Positions 9,888-19,193 are shown, counted from the first letter of the stretch. The stretch: 64,000 nt of DNA from Azospira sp. I13 (GCF_003112695.1 NZ_BFBP01000002.1:196898-260897), one strand, 5' to 3'. The notes: generated from the letters alone by a model not told the origin. Numbers and translations: made by a program.

Positions 9888-10784
9888 GTGGATTTCAAGC
9901 GGCACTGGCAGACCGGCCAGTGGGTCACCTCGGGGGCCCAACTGGCCCTGCTGGCCATCGGCGCCCAGTTCGAATCCCCGACGGGGTGGATGGCCTGCCT
10001 GGCCCTCATCGCCCTGATCAGCATTTTCGCCTGGGTCGGCGCCCTGAAACGGCGCCGGGCCATGGCTGATACCCCGACTTCCCGCATCGCTTCCGCCGCC
10101 CAGGGCTACGTGGAATTGCAGGGCAGCGGCCGCCCCCTGGACGGGTTGCCCCTGCGCTCCCCCTTGAGTGCCAGCCCCTGTCTGTGGTTCCGCAACATCA
10201 CCGAGCAGAAGGATTCGGACAACAAGTGGCGCACCATCAGCCAGGAGGAAAGCCACGCCTCCTTCATCGTCGATGACGGCAGCGGCCAATGCGCCGTAGA
10301 CCCGGCGGGGGCGGAAATCCACACCGGGCACAAGCGTCAGTGGAGCGAAGGGGATTACCGCCATACCGAATGGCAGCTGCGGCCCGGCGACCCGCTCTAC
10401 GCCCTGGGGGAATTCCGCACCCTGACGGGCGGCGACGGCCTGCTGGACCCGGCGGAAGAACTGAAGCTGCTGCTCGCCGAGTGGAAGAAGGACCCGGAGG
10501 AACTGCACCGCCGCTTCGACCTCAATGGCGACGGCCAGCTGGACATGGAGGAATGGGCCCTGGCCCGCCAGGCGGCCCGCCGGGAGGTGGAAAAAATGCG
10601 CCGCGACATCGGCGCCCAGCCCGACCTGCACCTGATGCGCCGCCCCGCCGATGGCCGGCTCTACCTCGTCACCAATCTCTGCCCGGACAAACTGGCCCGC
10701 CGCTACGGCCTGTGGGCCCTGTTCCACCTCACCGTCTTCTTCGCCGCCCTGGTCGCCCTGCCCTGGGTCTGGCAACTACAATAA
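9888..10784 (+). CDS. GIDE-type membrane protein with an EF-hand loop
   Basis: A 298-residue protein with membrane helices near the N-terminus (about 17-52) and C-terminus (about 272-295), and a central GIDE-like domain between them. The pairing with LemA is a known association. Residues 211-222 (DLNGDGQLDMEE) form a complete canonical EF-hand calcium loop, with acidic or polar residues at positions 1, 3, 5, 9 and 12, which is not a standard part of the GIDE domain. The start is GTG, 13 bases after lemA, with no clear Shine-Dalgarno, suggesting coupling to lemA. It lacks a visible RING domain, so no ligase activity is implied. Confidence 0.75.
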   Translation: MDFKRHWQTGQWVTSGAQLALLAIGAQFESPTGWMACLALIALISIFAWVGALKRRRAMADTPTSRIASAAQGYVELQGSGRPLDGLPLRSPLSASPCLWFRNITEQKDSDNKWRTISQEESHASFIVDDGSGQCAVDPAGAEIHTGHKRQWSEGDYRHTEWQLRPGDPLYALGEFRTLTGGDGLLDPAEELKLLLAEWKKDPEELHRRFDLNGDGQLDMEEWALARQAARREVEKMRRDIGAQPDLHLMRRPADGRLYLVTNLCPDKLARRYGLWALFHLTVFFAALVALPWVWQLQ

Positions 10785-10827
10785 GCAATAAAAATAACGG
10801 GCACCGCCCAGGCCAAAAGGAGACAGC

Positions 10828-11196
10828 ATGACCATCCTCAGCACCGCTGCTGCCGTCGCCACCCTGCTGGTGGCCCTGCTCCACGCCTACATCCTGGTGC
10901 TGGAGATGTTCTGGTGGAACACCCCGAAAGGCCGCAAGGCCTTCGGCCTGACGCCGGAATTCGCCGCGGCCACCCGCGTCCTGGCGGCCAACCAGGGACT
11001 CTACAACGGCTTCCTCGCCGCCGGCCTGCTGTGGGGCGTGCTGGCGGGCGAGGCCGGTTTCTCCATCCGCTGTTTCTTCCTCGGCTGCGTGGTGGTGGCC
11101 GGCCTCTTCGGCACCGCCACCGCCAACCGCCGCATCCTCTTCGTCCAGGCCCTGCCCGGGGCCCTGGCTCTGGGCCTCAACCTGCTGGCGGCCTAA
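10828..11196 (+). CDS. DUF1304 family membrane protein
   Basis: A 122-residue protein with four hydrophobic segments and the DUF1304 features HAYILVLEMFWW near the N-terminus and ANQGLYNGFLAAGLLWG in the middle. The function of the family is unknown. The start follows AAGGAGA. It is 43 bases after the GIDE gene on the same strand and converges with the efflux operon, ending 13 bases from emrB's stop. Confidence 0.85.
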   Translation: MTILSTAAAVATLLVALLHAYILVLEMFWWNTPKGRKAFGLTPEFAAATRVLAANQGLYNGFLAAGLLWGVLAGEAGFSIRCFFLGCVVVAGLFGTATANRRILFVQALPGALALGLNLLAA

Positions 11197-11209
11197 GTCC
11201 CTGACGGCC

Positions 11210-12802
11210 TCAGTGGTCGGCTCCCGGGCCCACAGCCACGCCCTTCTGGGGCTTGGCCAGCCAGACCACGGCGAGGAAGCTGAGGAAGAGGAAGCCGGAA
11301 ATCCAGAAATACTCGTCCAGGGCCAGCACCCCCGCCTGGCCGGTGACCAGACGATCCAGGGTGCCCAGGGTCTGCTCCGGCGACAGGCCGGCGGCCACCA
11401 GCCCGTCCCGGGCCTGCAGGGCCGCGGTGTCGTAGGGGGTCAGGTGTTCCACCAGCTGGGCGTGGTGCAGGGTGGTACGGTCCTCCCACACCGTGCTGGC
11501 AATGGAGGTGCCGAAGGCCCCGGCGGTGATGCGGCAGAAGTTGGAGAGACCCGAGGCCGCTGGAATGCTGTGGGGCGGCAGGCCGGAAAGCAGGATCGAA
11601 GTGAGGGGCAGGAACAGGCTGGCCATGCCCGCCCCCAGGATGATCTGGGGCAGCACCACGGTGAAGTTATCGGCCCCGGTGGTGAAACCCGAACGCAGGA
11701 AGGACACCGCCGCCAGGATGATGAAGCTGGCGCTGGCGATGAGCCGCGGGTCCACCTTGGGCAGGGACTTGCCAATCACCGGCGACAGCAGCAGGGCCAG
11801 GATGCCTACCGGCGCCGCCGTCAGGCCCGCCAGGGTGGCGGTGTAGCCCATCTGGGTCTGCAGCCACAGGGGAATCAGTACCAGGCCGCCGAAGAAGAGG
11901 CCGTAGGCCAGGGACAGGGTGGCGGTGCCGGTGACGAAATTGCGCCGGGTGAAGAGGGAAAGATCCACCACCGGATGCTCCTCCGTCAGTTCCCACACCA
12001 GGAAGACGGCGAAGGCCACCAGGGCGGTAAGGCCCAGGGCGACGATCTCGCCGGAATTGAACCAGTCCAGCTCCTTGCCCTTGTCCAGCATGATCTGTAG
12101 CGCCCCCACCCACAGCACCAGCAGGGCCAGGCCCAGCTTGTCGATGGGCACGATGCGGGTCGGGCTTTCACGCTTGTGATAGACCTGCCAGGTGATCCAG
12201 GCGGCGAACAGGCCCACGGGCACGTTGATGTAGAAAATCCACGGCCAGGAGACGTTGTCCGACAGCCAGCCCCCCAGGATGGGCCCCACCACCGGCGCCA
12301 CCATGGTGGTCATGGACCACATGGCCAGGGCCATGCCGCTCTTGGCCACCGGGTAGGAGGAGAGCAGCAGGGCCTGGGAAAGGGGAATCATGGGCCCGGC
12401 CACGGCGCCCTGGAGGATGCGGAAGGCGATCAGCAGCTCCAGGTTGGGGGCCAGGCCGCACAACACCGAGGCCAGGACGAAGAGCAGCACCGAGGTGACG
12501 AACAGCTTCACCTGGCCGAAGCGCTGGGTCAGCCAGCCGGTCAGCGGCACGGCAATGGCGTTGGCCACGGCGAAGGAAGTGATGACCCAGGTGCCCTGGG
12601 AGGAGGACACCCCCAGGTCGCCGGAAATGGCAGGGATCGACACATTGGCGATGGTGGTGTCCAGCACGTTCATGAAGGTGGCCAGGGACAGGGCCACCGT
12701 GCCCACCACCAGGGAGGTGCCGGTGAGGGGCGGCGGCGGGGCCGGCGGGCTGGCCGGCGAGGTTGCCGTGTTGGCCCCGCTCCCGGAGGCAGCCTGGCTC
12801 AT
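11210..12802 (-). CDS. emrB: EmrB/QacA-type drug efflux permease (MFS, DHA2)
   Basis: A 530-residue inner membrane antiporter of the 14-helix DHA2 family. The segment GTWVITSFAVANAIAVPLTG and motif C-like GAVAGPMIPLSQ are typical of EmrB proteins. The start codon overlaps the emrA stop in an ATGA arrangement, so it is the last gene of an outer membrane factor-emrA-emrB operon that should form a three-part pump through both membranes. Substrates cannot be read from sequence; relatives export hydrophobic acids, uncouplers and detergents. Confidence 0.92.
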   Translation of the reverse strand: MSQAASGSGANTATSPASPPAPPPPLTGTSLVVGTVALSLATFMNVLDTTIANVSIPAISGDLGVSSSQGTWVITSFAVANAIAVPLTGWLTQRFGQVKLFVTSVLLFVLASVLCGLAPNLELLIAFRILQGAVAGPMIPLSQALLLSSYPVAKSGMALAMWSMTTMVAPVVGPILGGWLSDNVSWPWIFYINVPVGLFAAWITWQVYHKRESPTRIVPIDKLGLALLVLWVGALQIMLDKGKELDWFNSGEIVALGLTALVAFAVFLVWELTEEHPVVDLSLFTRRNFVTGTATLSLAYGLFFGGLVLIPLWLQTQMGYTATLAGLTAAPVGILALLLSPVIGKSLPKVDPRLIASASFIILAAVSFLRSGFTTGADNFTVVLPQIILGAGMASLFLPLTSILLSGLPPHSIPAASGLSNFCRITAGAFGTSIASTVWEDRTTLHHAQLVEHLTPYDTAALQARDGLVAAGLSPEQTLGTLDRLVTGQAGVLALDEYFWISGFLFLSFLAVVWLAKPQKGVAVGPGADH

Positions 12803-13971
12803 GAGCGGCCCTTGCCCAGGTTGGCGGCGATAATGCGGGCGATGCGCTGCTCTGCCGCCTTGTCTTCGACCCCGAAGGCCTGGGTCTGGTAGGCCGGCTC
12901 GCTGCGGGGCGCGGTGCCCAGTACCGGGCCGGATTCATCGCTCAGATCCACCTCGGTCAGCATGGAAAGGCCCAGGCGCAGGGGATGCTCGGCCAGTTCC
13001 TTGGGGTCCAGGGTGATGCGCACCGGCACCCGCTGCACCACCTTGATCCAGTTACCGGTGGCGTTCTGGGCCGGCAGCAGGGAGAAGACGCCGCCGGTGC
13101 CGGCCCCCAGGCCGGCCACCTTGCCGTGGTATTCGACGCTGGAGCCGTACACGTCGGCATGGAGTTTCACCGGCTGGCCGATGCGCATGTGGGCCAGCTG
13201 GCTTTCCTTGAAGTTGGCCTCCACCCACAGGCCGTCCAGGGGGACGATGGCCATCAGGGGCGTGCCCGGCTGGATGCGCTGGCCCACCTGCACGCTGCGC
13301 TTGGCCACGTAGCCGGAGACCGGCGCCGGCAGCATGGCCCGGGTCATGGCCAGATGGGCTTCCCGAACCCTGGCGGCGGCCCGTTCGACGCTGGGGTGAT
13401 GTTCCGGCGTGGTGCCTTCGGTGAGGGCGTCGCTGGCGGCCAGCTGTTCCTTGGCAGTGGCCAGGGCGGCGGCGGCGGTATGGGTGGCGGCCGCCGCATG
13501 TTCCAACTCTTCCTTGGCCACGGCGCCGCTGTCGGCCACCGCCTGGCGACGCTTCAAGTCGTCCTCGGCGCGGCGCAGTTCGGCTTCCCGCAGAGCCACC
13601 TGGGCGGCGGCGGCGCTGCGGCCGGCGAAGAGGTTGCGGGCCTGGCGCACCTGCTGGGCCAAGTCAGCCTCGGCCTGCTCCAGGGCCACCCGGGCATCGG
13701 CCGGGTCCAGGCTTACCAGGGGCTGGCCGGCCTGGACGAAGTCGGTGTCGTCGGCCTGGATGGCCAGCACGGTGCCGCTGGTCTGGGGCGTCACCTGCAC
13801 CAGGTTGCCGCCCACGTAGGCGTTGTCGGTGTGTTCGTGGTGGCGGGCCACCAAGGCCCACCAGGCGCCGTAGGCCAGGCCGGCCACGGCGAAGGCGGCG
13901 GCCAGCCGGGTCAGCAGTTGCTTGCGCCGGCCGTTGTTGGGGGCGGCGGTCGGGGTGTTCTGTGCGCTCAT
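12799..13971 (-). CDS. emrA: EmrA-type membrane fusion protein (HlyD family)
   Basis: A 390-residue periplasmic adaptor with one N-terminal membrane helix (about 24-42), a barrel-sandwich lipoyl-like domain split around a coiled coil (about residues 75-210, rich in Ala, Glu and Arg), and the EmrA-type segment LDGLWVEANFKESQLAHMRIGQP. It should link EmrB to the outer membrane factor encoded just upstream. Its start overlaps the upstream stop by four bases (ATGA), and its own stop overlaps emrB's start the same way. Confidence 0.92.
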   Translation of the reverse strand: MSAQNTPTAAPNNGRRKQLLTRLAAAFAVAGLAYGAWWALVARHHEHTDNAYVGGNLVQVTPQTSGTVLAIQADDTDFVQAGQPLVSLDPADARVALEQAEADLAQQVRQARNLFAGRSAAAAQVALREAELRRAEDDLKRRQAVADSGAVAKEELEHAAAATHTAAAALATAKEQLAASDALTEGTTPEHHPSVERAAARVREAHLAMTRAMLPAPVSGYVAKRSVQVGQRIQPGTPLMAIVPLDGLWVEANFKESQLAHMRIGQPVKLHADVYGSSVEYHGKVAGLGAGTGGVFSLLPAQNATGNWIKVVQRVPVRITLDPKELAEHPLRLGLSMLTEVDLSDESGPVLGTAPRSEPAYQTQAFGVEDKAAEQRIARIIAANLGKGRS

Positions 13972-15506
13972 TGTTCGTTGCTCCGCAGGGCGGTCTGTTG
14001 GGGTTGGGCGTGCGTGTTGTCGTTGGTGTTTTGAGTGGCAGCAGCAGGCAGCAGGGCCGCGCCGTAGCCGCCGCCCAGGGCCTTGATGAGGCCGATGCGG
14101 GCGGCCAGCTGGCGTTGGCGCAGGTCGGCTTCGGCCCGGCGCCGTTCCAACCAGGGCGTCTCCGCCGTCAGGGCGGCGCCTTCGCTGGCCAGGCCTGCGG
14201 CAAAGCGCTGGCGGGCCAGGTTGCGGGCCCGCCCGGCCTGGCTCAGGGCCAGGTTCGATTCCCGGGCCTGGCCGGCCAGGGACTGGAGGCTGGCGGCCTG
14301 GTCGGCCACGTCCCGCACCGCTTCCACCAGGGTCTGGTTGTACTGGGCCAGGGCCAGGTCCTCGTCGGCGTGGGCCCCTTCCAGATTGGCGCGGCGGCGG
14401 CCGCCGTCGAACAAAGGCAGGCTGATGGCAGGCACCAGGCCGGCGATGCCGCTGGCGGACTTGAGCAGATTGCCAAGGCCGATGCTGGAATAGCCGATGA
14501 AGGCCAGCAGGTTCACATTGGGGTAGAACTCGGCCTTGGCAGCGGTGCTGCCGCCCCGGGCGGCTTCGACCCGCCAGCGGGCCGCCACCAAATCGGGGCG
14601 CCGACCCAGCAGGTCGGCGGGCAGCACGCTGGGTAATGCGGTGGAACCCAGCTGCAAAGCCGGGCGCTGCAGGCTGGCGGCAAAGTCCGGCCCCTGGCCG
14701 GCCAGAGCGGCCAGGGTGTGGCCTTGCAGGGTCAGTTGCTCGGCCAGAGCCTGCACTTCCTGGCGGGCGGCGGCGGCCTGGCTCTCGGCCAGGGCCGTGT
14801 CGCTTTCGGCCACCAGGCCGGCGGCGAGGAGCCGTTGCTGCAGTTCCAGCAGGCGCTGGCGCTGGGCCAGTTGATCCCGGGCCACGTCCTGCAAGGCAGA
14901 GAGCCGCTCCAGATCACCGTAGGCCCGGGCCAGGGCGGCGGCGAGGATCAGGCGGGCGCCCTGGGCTTCCGCCGCGGCGGCCTGCTGCCGGGAGAGAGCG
15001 GACTGGAAGAGGCTGCGGTTGCGATTCCAGAAATCCAGGTCGTAGGCGAAATCCACGGCCAGGCGCCCGGAAGTGCGGGTGCTGCCGGCCAGGGGCGGGG
15101 GAATGGCGCCGGTCTCGGTGTAACGCTGCCGCGTCGCATCCAGGCCGATCTCGGCGCTGGGCTGGCGATTCGCGCCGTAGGCATCGGCCTGGGCCTGGGC
15201 CTGACGCAGGCGGGCTTCGGCCACCTGCAGGGAGGGAGCCTCGGCCAGGGCGGTGTCGATGAGACGGTCCAGCTGGGCATCGCCCAGGGCCGTCCACCAG
15301 CGCTCCTGGGGCCAGGGGGCGTCGCCCTGACTGAGGCGGGTGGCCAGGGGCGCGGCCTCGGCCAGATGGCCATGGGGGGCGCTATCGCCGGGAGTGGCGC
15401 AGCCGGCCAGGGCCAGCAGGAGCGGGAGTGTAACCAAGGAAACCAGGAGCGGGGCGGAACGCGGCGCCTGGGGCCGGGACGCCGGAAAAACGGGGGATGC
15501 AGCCAT
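13968..15506 (-). CDS. NodT/OprM-type outer membrane efflux lipoprotein
   Basis: A 512-residue outer membrane factor. A lipobox LALAGC near residue 35 marks it as a lipoprotein, after a rather long basic N-terminal region, so a later start is possible. Two repeats of long helices (TolC fold) follow, with motifs WWTALGDAQLDRLIDTAL and LLGRRPDLVAARWRVEAARG typical of the NodT family. It is the first gene of the three-gene efflux operon and is divergent from a LysR gene. Confidence 0.9.
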   Translation of the reverse strand: MAASPVFPASRPQAPRSAPLLVSLVTLPLLLALAGCATPGDSAPHGHLAEAAPLATRLSQGDAPWPQERWWTALGDAQLDRLIDTALAEAPSLQVAEARLRQAQAQADAYGANRQPSAEIGLDATRQRYTETGAIPPPLAGSTRTSGRLAVDFAYDLDFWNRNRSLFQSALSRQQAAAAEAQGARLILAAALARAYGDLERLSALQDVARDQLAQRQRLLELQQRLLAAGLVAESDTALAESQAAAARQEVQALAEQLTLQGHTLAALAGQGPDFAASLQRPALQLGSTALPSVLPADLLGRRPDLVAARWRVEAARGGSTAAKAEFYPNVNLLAFIGYSSIGLGNLLKSASGIAGLVPAISLPLFDGGRRRANLEGAHADEDLALAQYNQTLVEAVRDVADQAASLQSLAGQARESNLALSQAGRARNLARQRFAAGLASEGAALTAETPWLERRRAEADLRQRQLAARIGLIKALGGGYGAALLPAAATQNTNDNTHAQPQQTALRSNEQ

Positions 15507-15540
15507 GGGGGAAAGCTACCGGGAAGAACGGAAGGCTACT

Positions 15541-15556
15541 GTACGCCGCCCCGTAC
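15541..15556. promoter_or_regulatory. Inverted repeat in the efflux operon/LysR divergent gap
   Basis: GTACG-CCGCCC-CGTAC, in the 106-base gap between the outer membrane factor gene and the divergent LysR gene. Palindromes in such gaps are usual binding sites for the adjacent LysR protein; whether this one, or the GGAAACATTGTTCC element at about 15579-15592, is the operator cannot be told from sequence. Confidence 0.35.
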
Positions 15557-15612
15557 GTCGGGATAAGCTACCTATTTCGGGAAACATTGTTCCACTGGGA
15601 GGACAATCCACC

Positions 15613-16551
15613 ATGCAGACCGATTTCAACCAATTGCTGATCTTCGCCAAGGTGGTGGAACAGGGCAGCTTCATCGGCGCCGCCCGGGCCCTGGACCTGC
15701 CCAAGACCACGGTGAGCCGCAAGGTGCAGGAGCTGGAGGAACGCCTGGGCACCCGGCTCCTGCAGCGCACCACCCGCCGCGTCGCCCTGACCGAGGCCGG
15801 CGCCACCTACCACGAGTACTGCAGCCGCATCGTGCAGGACCTGGAGGAGGCGGACAACGCCGTGGGCCGCATGCGGGAAGCGCCCCGGGGTGCCCTGCGG
15901 GTCTCCGCCTCCTTCTCCTTCGGTATGGGGGCCCTGGTGCCCCTGGTGCCGGAATTCCTGGCCCAGTACCCGGAGATCAACCTGCAACTGGAACTGCGCA
16001 ACGACACGGTGGACCTGCTGGCCGAAGGCTTCGACCTGGCGGTGCGCATCGGCCCCCAGACCGATTCCTCCTACGCCAGCCGCCAGCTGGGCCGCAGCCG
16101 CCTCTACCTCTACGCCAGCCCCGGCTATCTGGAAGCCCACGGCACGCCTGCCGGCCCGGAGGAAATCCCCGGCCACCCGACCCTGACCCTCTCCCGCTTT
16201 TCCCGCCATGGCCGCTACTACTGGCCCTTGCAGAACGGCAATGAGGAACGGGAGGTCTATCTCAGCCCCCATCTGGTGGCCAACGACCCGGGGGTGATCC
16301 GCTATGCGGCGGTGGCCGGCCTGGGCATCGCCATCCTGCCCGCCATGCTGGTGCGCCGGGAGCTGGAGGACGGCAACCTGGTGCGCATATTCCCCGAGTG
16401 GGAGGGGCCGCCGACGGAAATCAGCGCCGTGTACCCCAGCCGCCGGGGCCTCTCGCCCAAGGTGCGGGCCTTCATCGACTTCATGGGGGAAAAGCTGGAG
16501 CACCTGCCTGGCCTGCAACTCACCGCCCCGCGCCCCTGCCTCAAGGATTGA
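15613..16551 (+). CDS. LysR-type regulator divergent from the efflux operon
   Basis: A 312-residue LysR protein: N-terminal helix-turn-helix (LLIFAKVVEQGSFIGAARAL, about residues 7-65) and an effector-binding domain. ATG 15613 has GGGAGG at good distance; the frame is open upstream but that part is not protein-like. The divergent position makes it the likely regulator of the emr-type operon. Its effector domain follows the AaeR/DmlR subgroup pattern (residues after LRVSASFSFGMGALVPLVPEF). Confidence 0.9.
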   Translation: MQTDFNQLLIFAKVVEQGSFIGAARALDLPKTTVSRKVQELEERLGTRLLQRTTRRVALTEAGATYHEYCSRIVQDLEEADNAVGRMREAPRGALRVSASFSFGMGALVPLVPEFLAQYPEINLQLELRNDTVDLLAEGFDLAVRIGPQTDSSYASRQLGRSRLYLYASPGYLEAHGTPAGPEEIPGHPTLTLSRFSRHGRYYWPLQNGNEEREVYLSPHLVANDPGVIRYAAVAGLGIAILPAMLVRRELEDGNLVRIFPEWEGPPTEISAVYPSRRGLSPKVRAFIDFMGEKLEHLPGLQLTAPRPCLKD

Positions 16552-16598
16552 GCCCGGACTTCAAAGCAGGCCGCAGTCGGGTTGAGTGCGGTCTTCAA

Positions 16599-17486
16599 TC
16601 AGGGATTGAAGCGCTCCACCAGAAAATCCAGGAAGGCCCGCAGCCGGGCCGAGAGATTGAGGCGGGGCGGGTAGATGGCGTAGAGGTCCGCCGGCGGCAG
16701 GGACCAGTCGGCCAGCACCGCCCGCAGGCGGCCGCTCTCCAGGTACTTGGCCGCATCCCACTCGGAGCGCACCACCAGGCCCTGGCCTTCCAGGGCCCAC
16801 TGCTGCACCACGTCGCCGTCGTTGCTCGACAGCCCGCCCCGCACCTTCACCGCCACGCTCTCCTTGCCCTTGGCGAAGCGCCACAGGTGGTAATCCTCGT
16901 CGTTCTGGCGGTGGATGATGCAGGCGTGACGGGCCAGTTCCTCCGGCGCTTGGGGCTCGCCGTGGGCCTCCAGATAGTGGGGCGAGGCGCAGACGAAGCG
17001 GCGGTTGGACATGATCTTGCGCGCCGCCAGGCGGGCGTCCGGCGGCTCGCCGAAGCGCAAGCCCAGGTCGAAGCCCTGCTCCGCCAGATTGAGGGGCCGG
17101 TCGGTGAGTTGCAGCTGCACTTCCACCGCCGGGTAAAGGCGCACGAATTCGCTCACCAGGGGCGCGATGTGGCTGCGCCCAAAGCCCAGGGTGGCATTGA
17201 TGCGCAGCCGCCCCCGGGGCGCCGCCTTGCTACCGGCCACCTCGTTCTCCAGCTCCCGGATGTCTTCCAGGATGGTCCGGGCCCGGGCCAGGAACACCTC
17301 CCCTTCCGCCGTCAGGCTCATGCGCCGGGTGGTGCGCTGCACCAGTCGCACGCCGAGGCGGGCTTCCAGCAGGGCCAGGCGCTTGCTCAGGGCCGGGGCG
17401 GTGAGGTGGAGTTCTCGGGCGGCGGCGGCCAGGCTGCCCTGGCGGGCCAGGAGGACGAAAAATTCCAGTTCGGAAGCGGTGTTCAT
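16599..17486 (-). CDS. LysR-type regulator divergent from tartrate dehydratase
   Basis: A 295-residue LysR protein with the N-terminal winged helix (ELEFFVLLARQGSLAAAARE) and effector domain starting near RLRINATLGFGRSHIAPLV. It is transcribed away from the tartrate dehydratase gene across a 137-base gap holding an ATTCA-N9-TGAAT palindrome, so it probably activates that gene in response to tartrate or a related hydroxyacid. LysR proteins of this subgroup (DmlR-like) often control C4 hydroxyacid use. It converges with the preceding LysR gene. Confidence 0.88.
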   Translation of the reverse strand: MNTASELEFFVLLARQGSLAAAARELHLTAPALSKRLALLEARLGVRLVQRTTRRMSLTAEGEVFLARARTILEDIRELENEVAGSKAAPRGRLRINATLGFGRSHIAPLVSEFVRLYPAVEVQLQLTDRPLNLAEQGFDLGLRFGEPPDARLAARKIMSNRRFVCASPHYLEAHGEPQAPEELARHACIIHRQNDEDYHLWRFAKGKESVAVKVRGGLSSNDGDVVQQWALEGQGLVVRSEWDAAKYLESGRLRAVLADWSLPPADLYAIYPPRLNLSARLRAFLDFLVERFNP

Positions 17487-17511
17487 GGGGAGCCTCTCAT
17501 TGATAACTTTT

Positions 17512-17530
17512 ATTCATCAATGTTGTGAAT
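17512..17530. promoter_or_regulatory. Candidate LysR operator before the tartrate dehydratase gene
   Basis: ATTCA-N9-TGAAT lies in an AT-rich part of the divergent gap and contains the T-N11-A arrangement typical of LysR sites. It is about 95 bases before the dehydratase start and 26 bases before the regulator start, so it could serve both activation and autorepression. Confidence 0.45.
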
Positions 17531-17623
17531 ATGGCTTAACTATAAACCACAGAAGAGGGACTAACCTTCGTCTCGTTCGCCGCCCCGCCGGCCCCTGCCA
17601 ACTGCTCCGAGAAGGAAAGCCCT

Positions 17624-18793
17624 ATGCGCATCGTCGATATCCGGGAAGTGACCCGGCCCATCTCCTCCCCCATCCGCAACGCTTACATCGACTTTTCCAA
17701 AATGACCCTGTCCCTGGTGGCGGTGGTCACCGACGTCATCCGCGATGGCAAGCCGGTGGTGGGCTACGGCTTCAATTCCAACGGCCGCTACGGCCAGGGC
17801 AGCCTGATCCGGGAACGCTTCCGTCCCCGCCTTCTCGAAGCCGCCCCCGATTCCCTGCTCGATGAATCCGGCAACAACCTGGACCCCCACAAGGTGTGGG
17901 CCTGCATGATGAACAATGAAAAGCCCGGCGGCCACGGCGAACGCTCCGTCGCCGTGGGCACGGTGGACATGGCCATCTGGGATGCCGTGGCCAAGATCGA
18001 AGGCAAGCCCCTCTACCAGCTGCTGGCCGAACGCTACGGCAACGGCACGCCCAAGCGGGAGGTCTTCGTCTACGCCGCCGGCGGCTACTACTGGCCGGGC
18101 CAGGACCTGCAAGCCCTGAAGAACGAAATGCAGGGCTATCTGGACCGGGGCTACAAGGTGGTGAAGAAGAAGATCGGCGGCGGCACCCTGGCCGATGACT
18201 TGAAGCGCATCGAAGCCGTGCTCTCCATCCTGCCCGCCGGCTGCAAGCTGGCGGTGGATGCCAACGGCCGCTTCGACCTGCCCACCGCCATCGACTACGC
18301 CAAGGCCCTCTCCCAGTACGACCTGTTCTGGTACGAGGAAGCCGGCGACCCCCTGGATTACGCCCTCCAGGCCGAGCTGGCCAACCATTACGACGGCTCC
18401 ATGGCCACCGGCGAGAACCTCTTTTCCATGCAGGACGCCCGCAACCTGATCCGCTACGGCGGCATGCGCGCCGACCGGGACTGGCTGCAGTTCGACTGCG
18501 CCCTCTCCTACGGCCTGGTGGAATACCTGCGTACCCTGGAGATGCTCAAGGAACACGGCTGGAGCCCCTCCCGCTGCATTCCCCACGGCGGCCACCAGAT
18601 GTCCCTGGCCATCGCCGCGGGCCTGGGGCTGGGCGGCAACGAATCCTACCCGGACCTGTTCCAGCCCTTCGGCGGTTTCCCCGACGGCGTGCAGGTGAAG
18701 GACAGCATCGTCACCCTGCCGGAACTGCCGGGCATCGGCTTCGAAGGCAAGGCCGACCTCTACGCCGAGATGAAGGCCCTGGGCGAAGCCTGA
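17624..18793 (+). CDS. tarD: D-tartrate dehydratase (enolase superfamily)
   Basis: A 389-residue member of the mandelate racemase/muconate lactonizing group. It converts D-tartrate to oxaloacetate and water in the family's characterised member from Bradyrhizobium, also 389 residues. The catalytic layout matches with a one-residue shift: lysine pair K181/K183 in VVKKKIGG, metal ligands D212 (VDANG), E238 (WYEEAG) and E264 (ATGENL), and H321 in PHGGHQMSL. No tartrate transporter or further tartrate gene is adjacent, and the gene stands alone beside its LysR regulator. An acid sugar dehydratase with another substrate is the main alternative. Confidence 0.85.
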   Translation: MRIVDIREVTRPISSPIRNAYIDFSKMTLSLVAVVTDVIRDGKPVVGYGFNSNGRYGQGSLIRERFRPRLLEAAPDSLLDESGNNLDPHKVWACMMNNEKPGGHGERSVAVGTVDMAIWDAVAKIEGKPLYQLLAERYGNGTPKREVFVYAAGGYYWPGQDLQALKNEMQGYLDRGYKVVKKKIGGGTLADDLKRIEAVLSILPAGCKLAVDANGRFDLPTAIDYAKALSQYDLFWYEEAGDPLDYALQAELANHYDGSMATGENLFSMQDARNLIRYGGMRADRDWLQFDCALSYGLVEYLRTLEMLKEHGWSPSRCIPHGGHQMSLAIAAGLGLGGNESYPDLFQPFGGFPDGVQVKDSIVTLPELPGIGFEGKADLYAEMKALGEA

Positions 18794-18810
18794 TCCGCCT
18801 GGCTGCCATG

Positions 18811-18842
18811 AAAAAGGCCGGCGGGTTTTCCCCGCCGGCCTT
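18811..18842 (-). terminator. Terminator after ilvN, possibly bidirectional
   Basis: A 12-bp stem (18814-18825 with 18831-18842) with a 5-base loop. Read on the minus strand it ends in TTTTT, 34 bases past the ilvN stop; on the plus strand it follows the tartrate dehydratase gene but without a T tract. Confidence 0.8.
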
Positions 18843-18875
18843 GTGCCGTCTGCGATCAATCCCCCATGCAAGGGA

Positions 18876-19193
18876 TCAGCGGAAAAACTCCTCCAGCCGC
18901 TCGAACACCGCATGGTCCGCCCCATGGCGGCGCACGCTACGCACGTCCTCCAGCTTTTCCACCTGCTTGATCATCTGCTCCAGGCGCCGGTCCTCCAGCA
19001 CCAGCAGCCAAATGCGGCTATAGCGGCCGTCCCCCACGGGCAGGCAGAGGATGCCTTCGACGTTGTAGGCACGGCGGGAGAACAGGCCCACCACGTGGGA
19101 CATGACCCCGGCGTGGTTATTCACCTCCAGCTCCAGCACGGTGCGTTGGGGATGGGCCAGGGCGGCGTTTTCGTTCTTGCTGACGGCGTTCAT
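18876..19193 (-). CDS. ilvN: Acetolactate synthase small (regulatory) subunit
   Basis: A 105-residue protein with one ACT domain ([20 protein letters not shown], then [11 protein letters not shown]), the short form seen with IlvB of acetolactate synthase I, unlike the 160-residue IlvH. It binds valine for feedback control and activates the large subunit. The start at 19193 has GGAGG five bases upstream, inside the end of ilvB; a TTG four codons earlier is less likely. Its translation is probably coupled to ilvB. Confidence 0.9.
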   Translation of the reverse strand: MNAVSKNENAALAHPQRTVLELEVNNHAGVMSHVVGLFSRRAYNVEGILCLPVGDGRYSRIWLLVLEDRRLEQMIKQVEKLEDVRSVRRHGADHAVFERLEEFFR

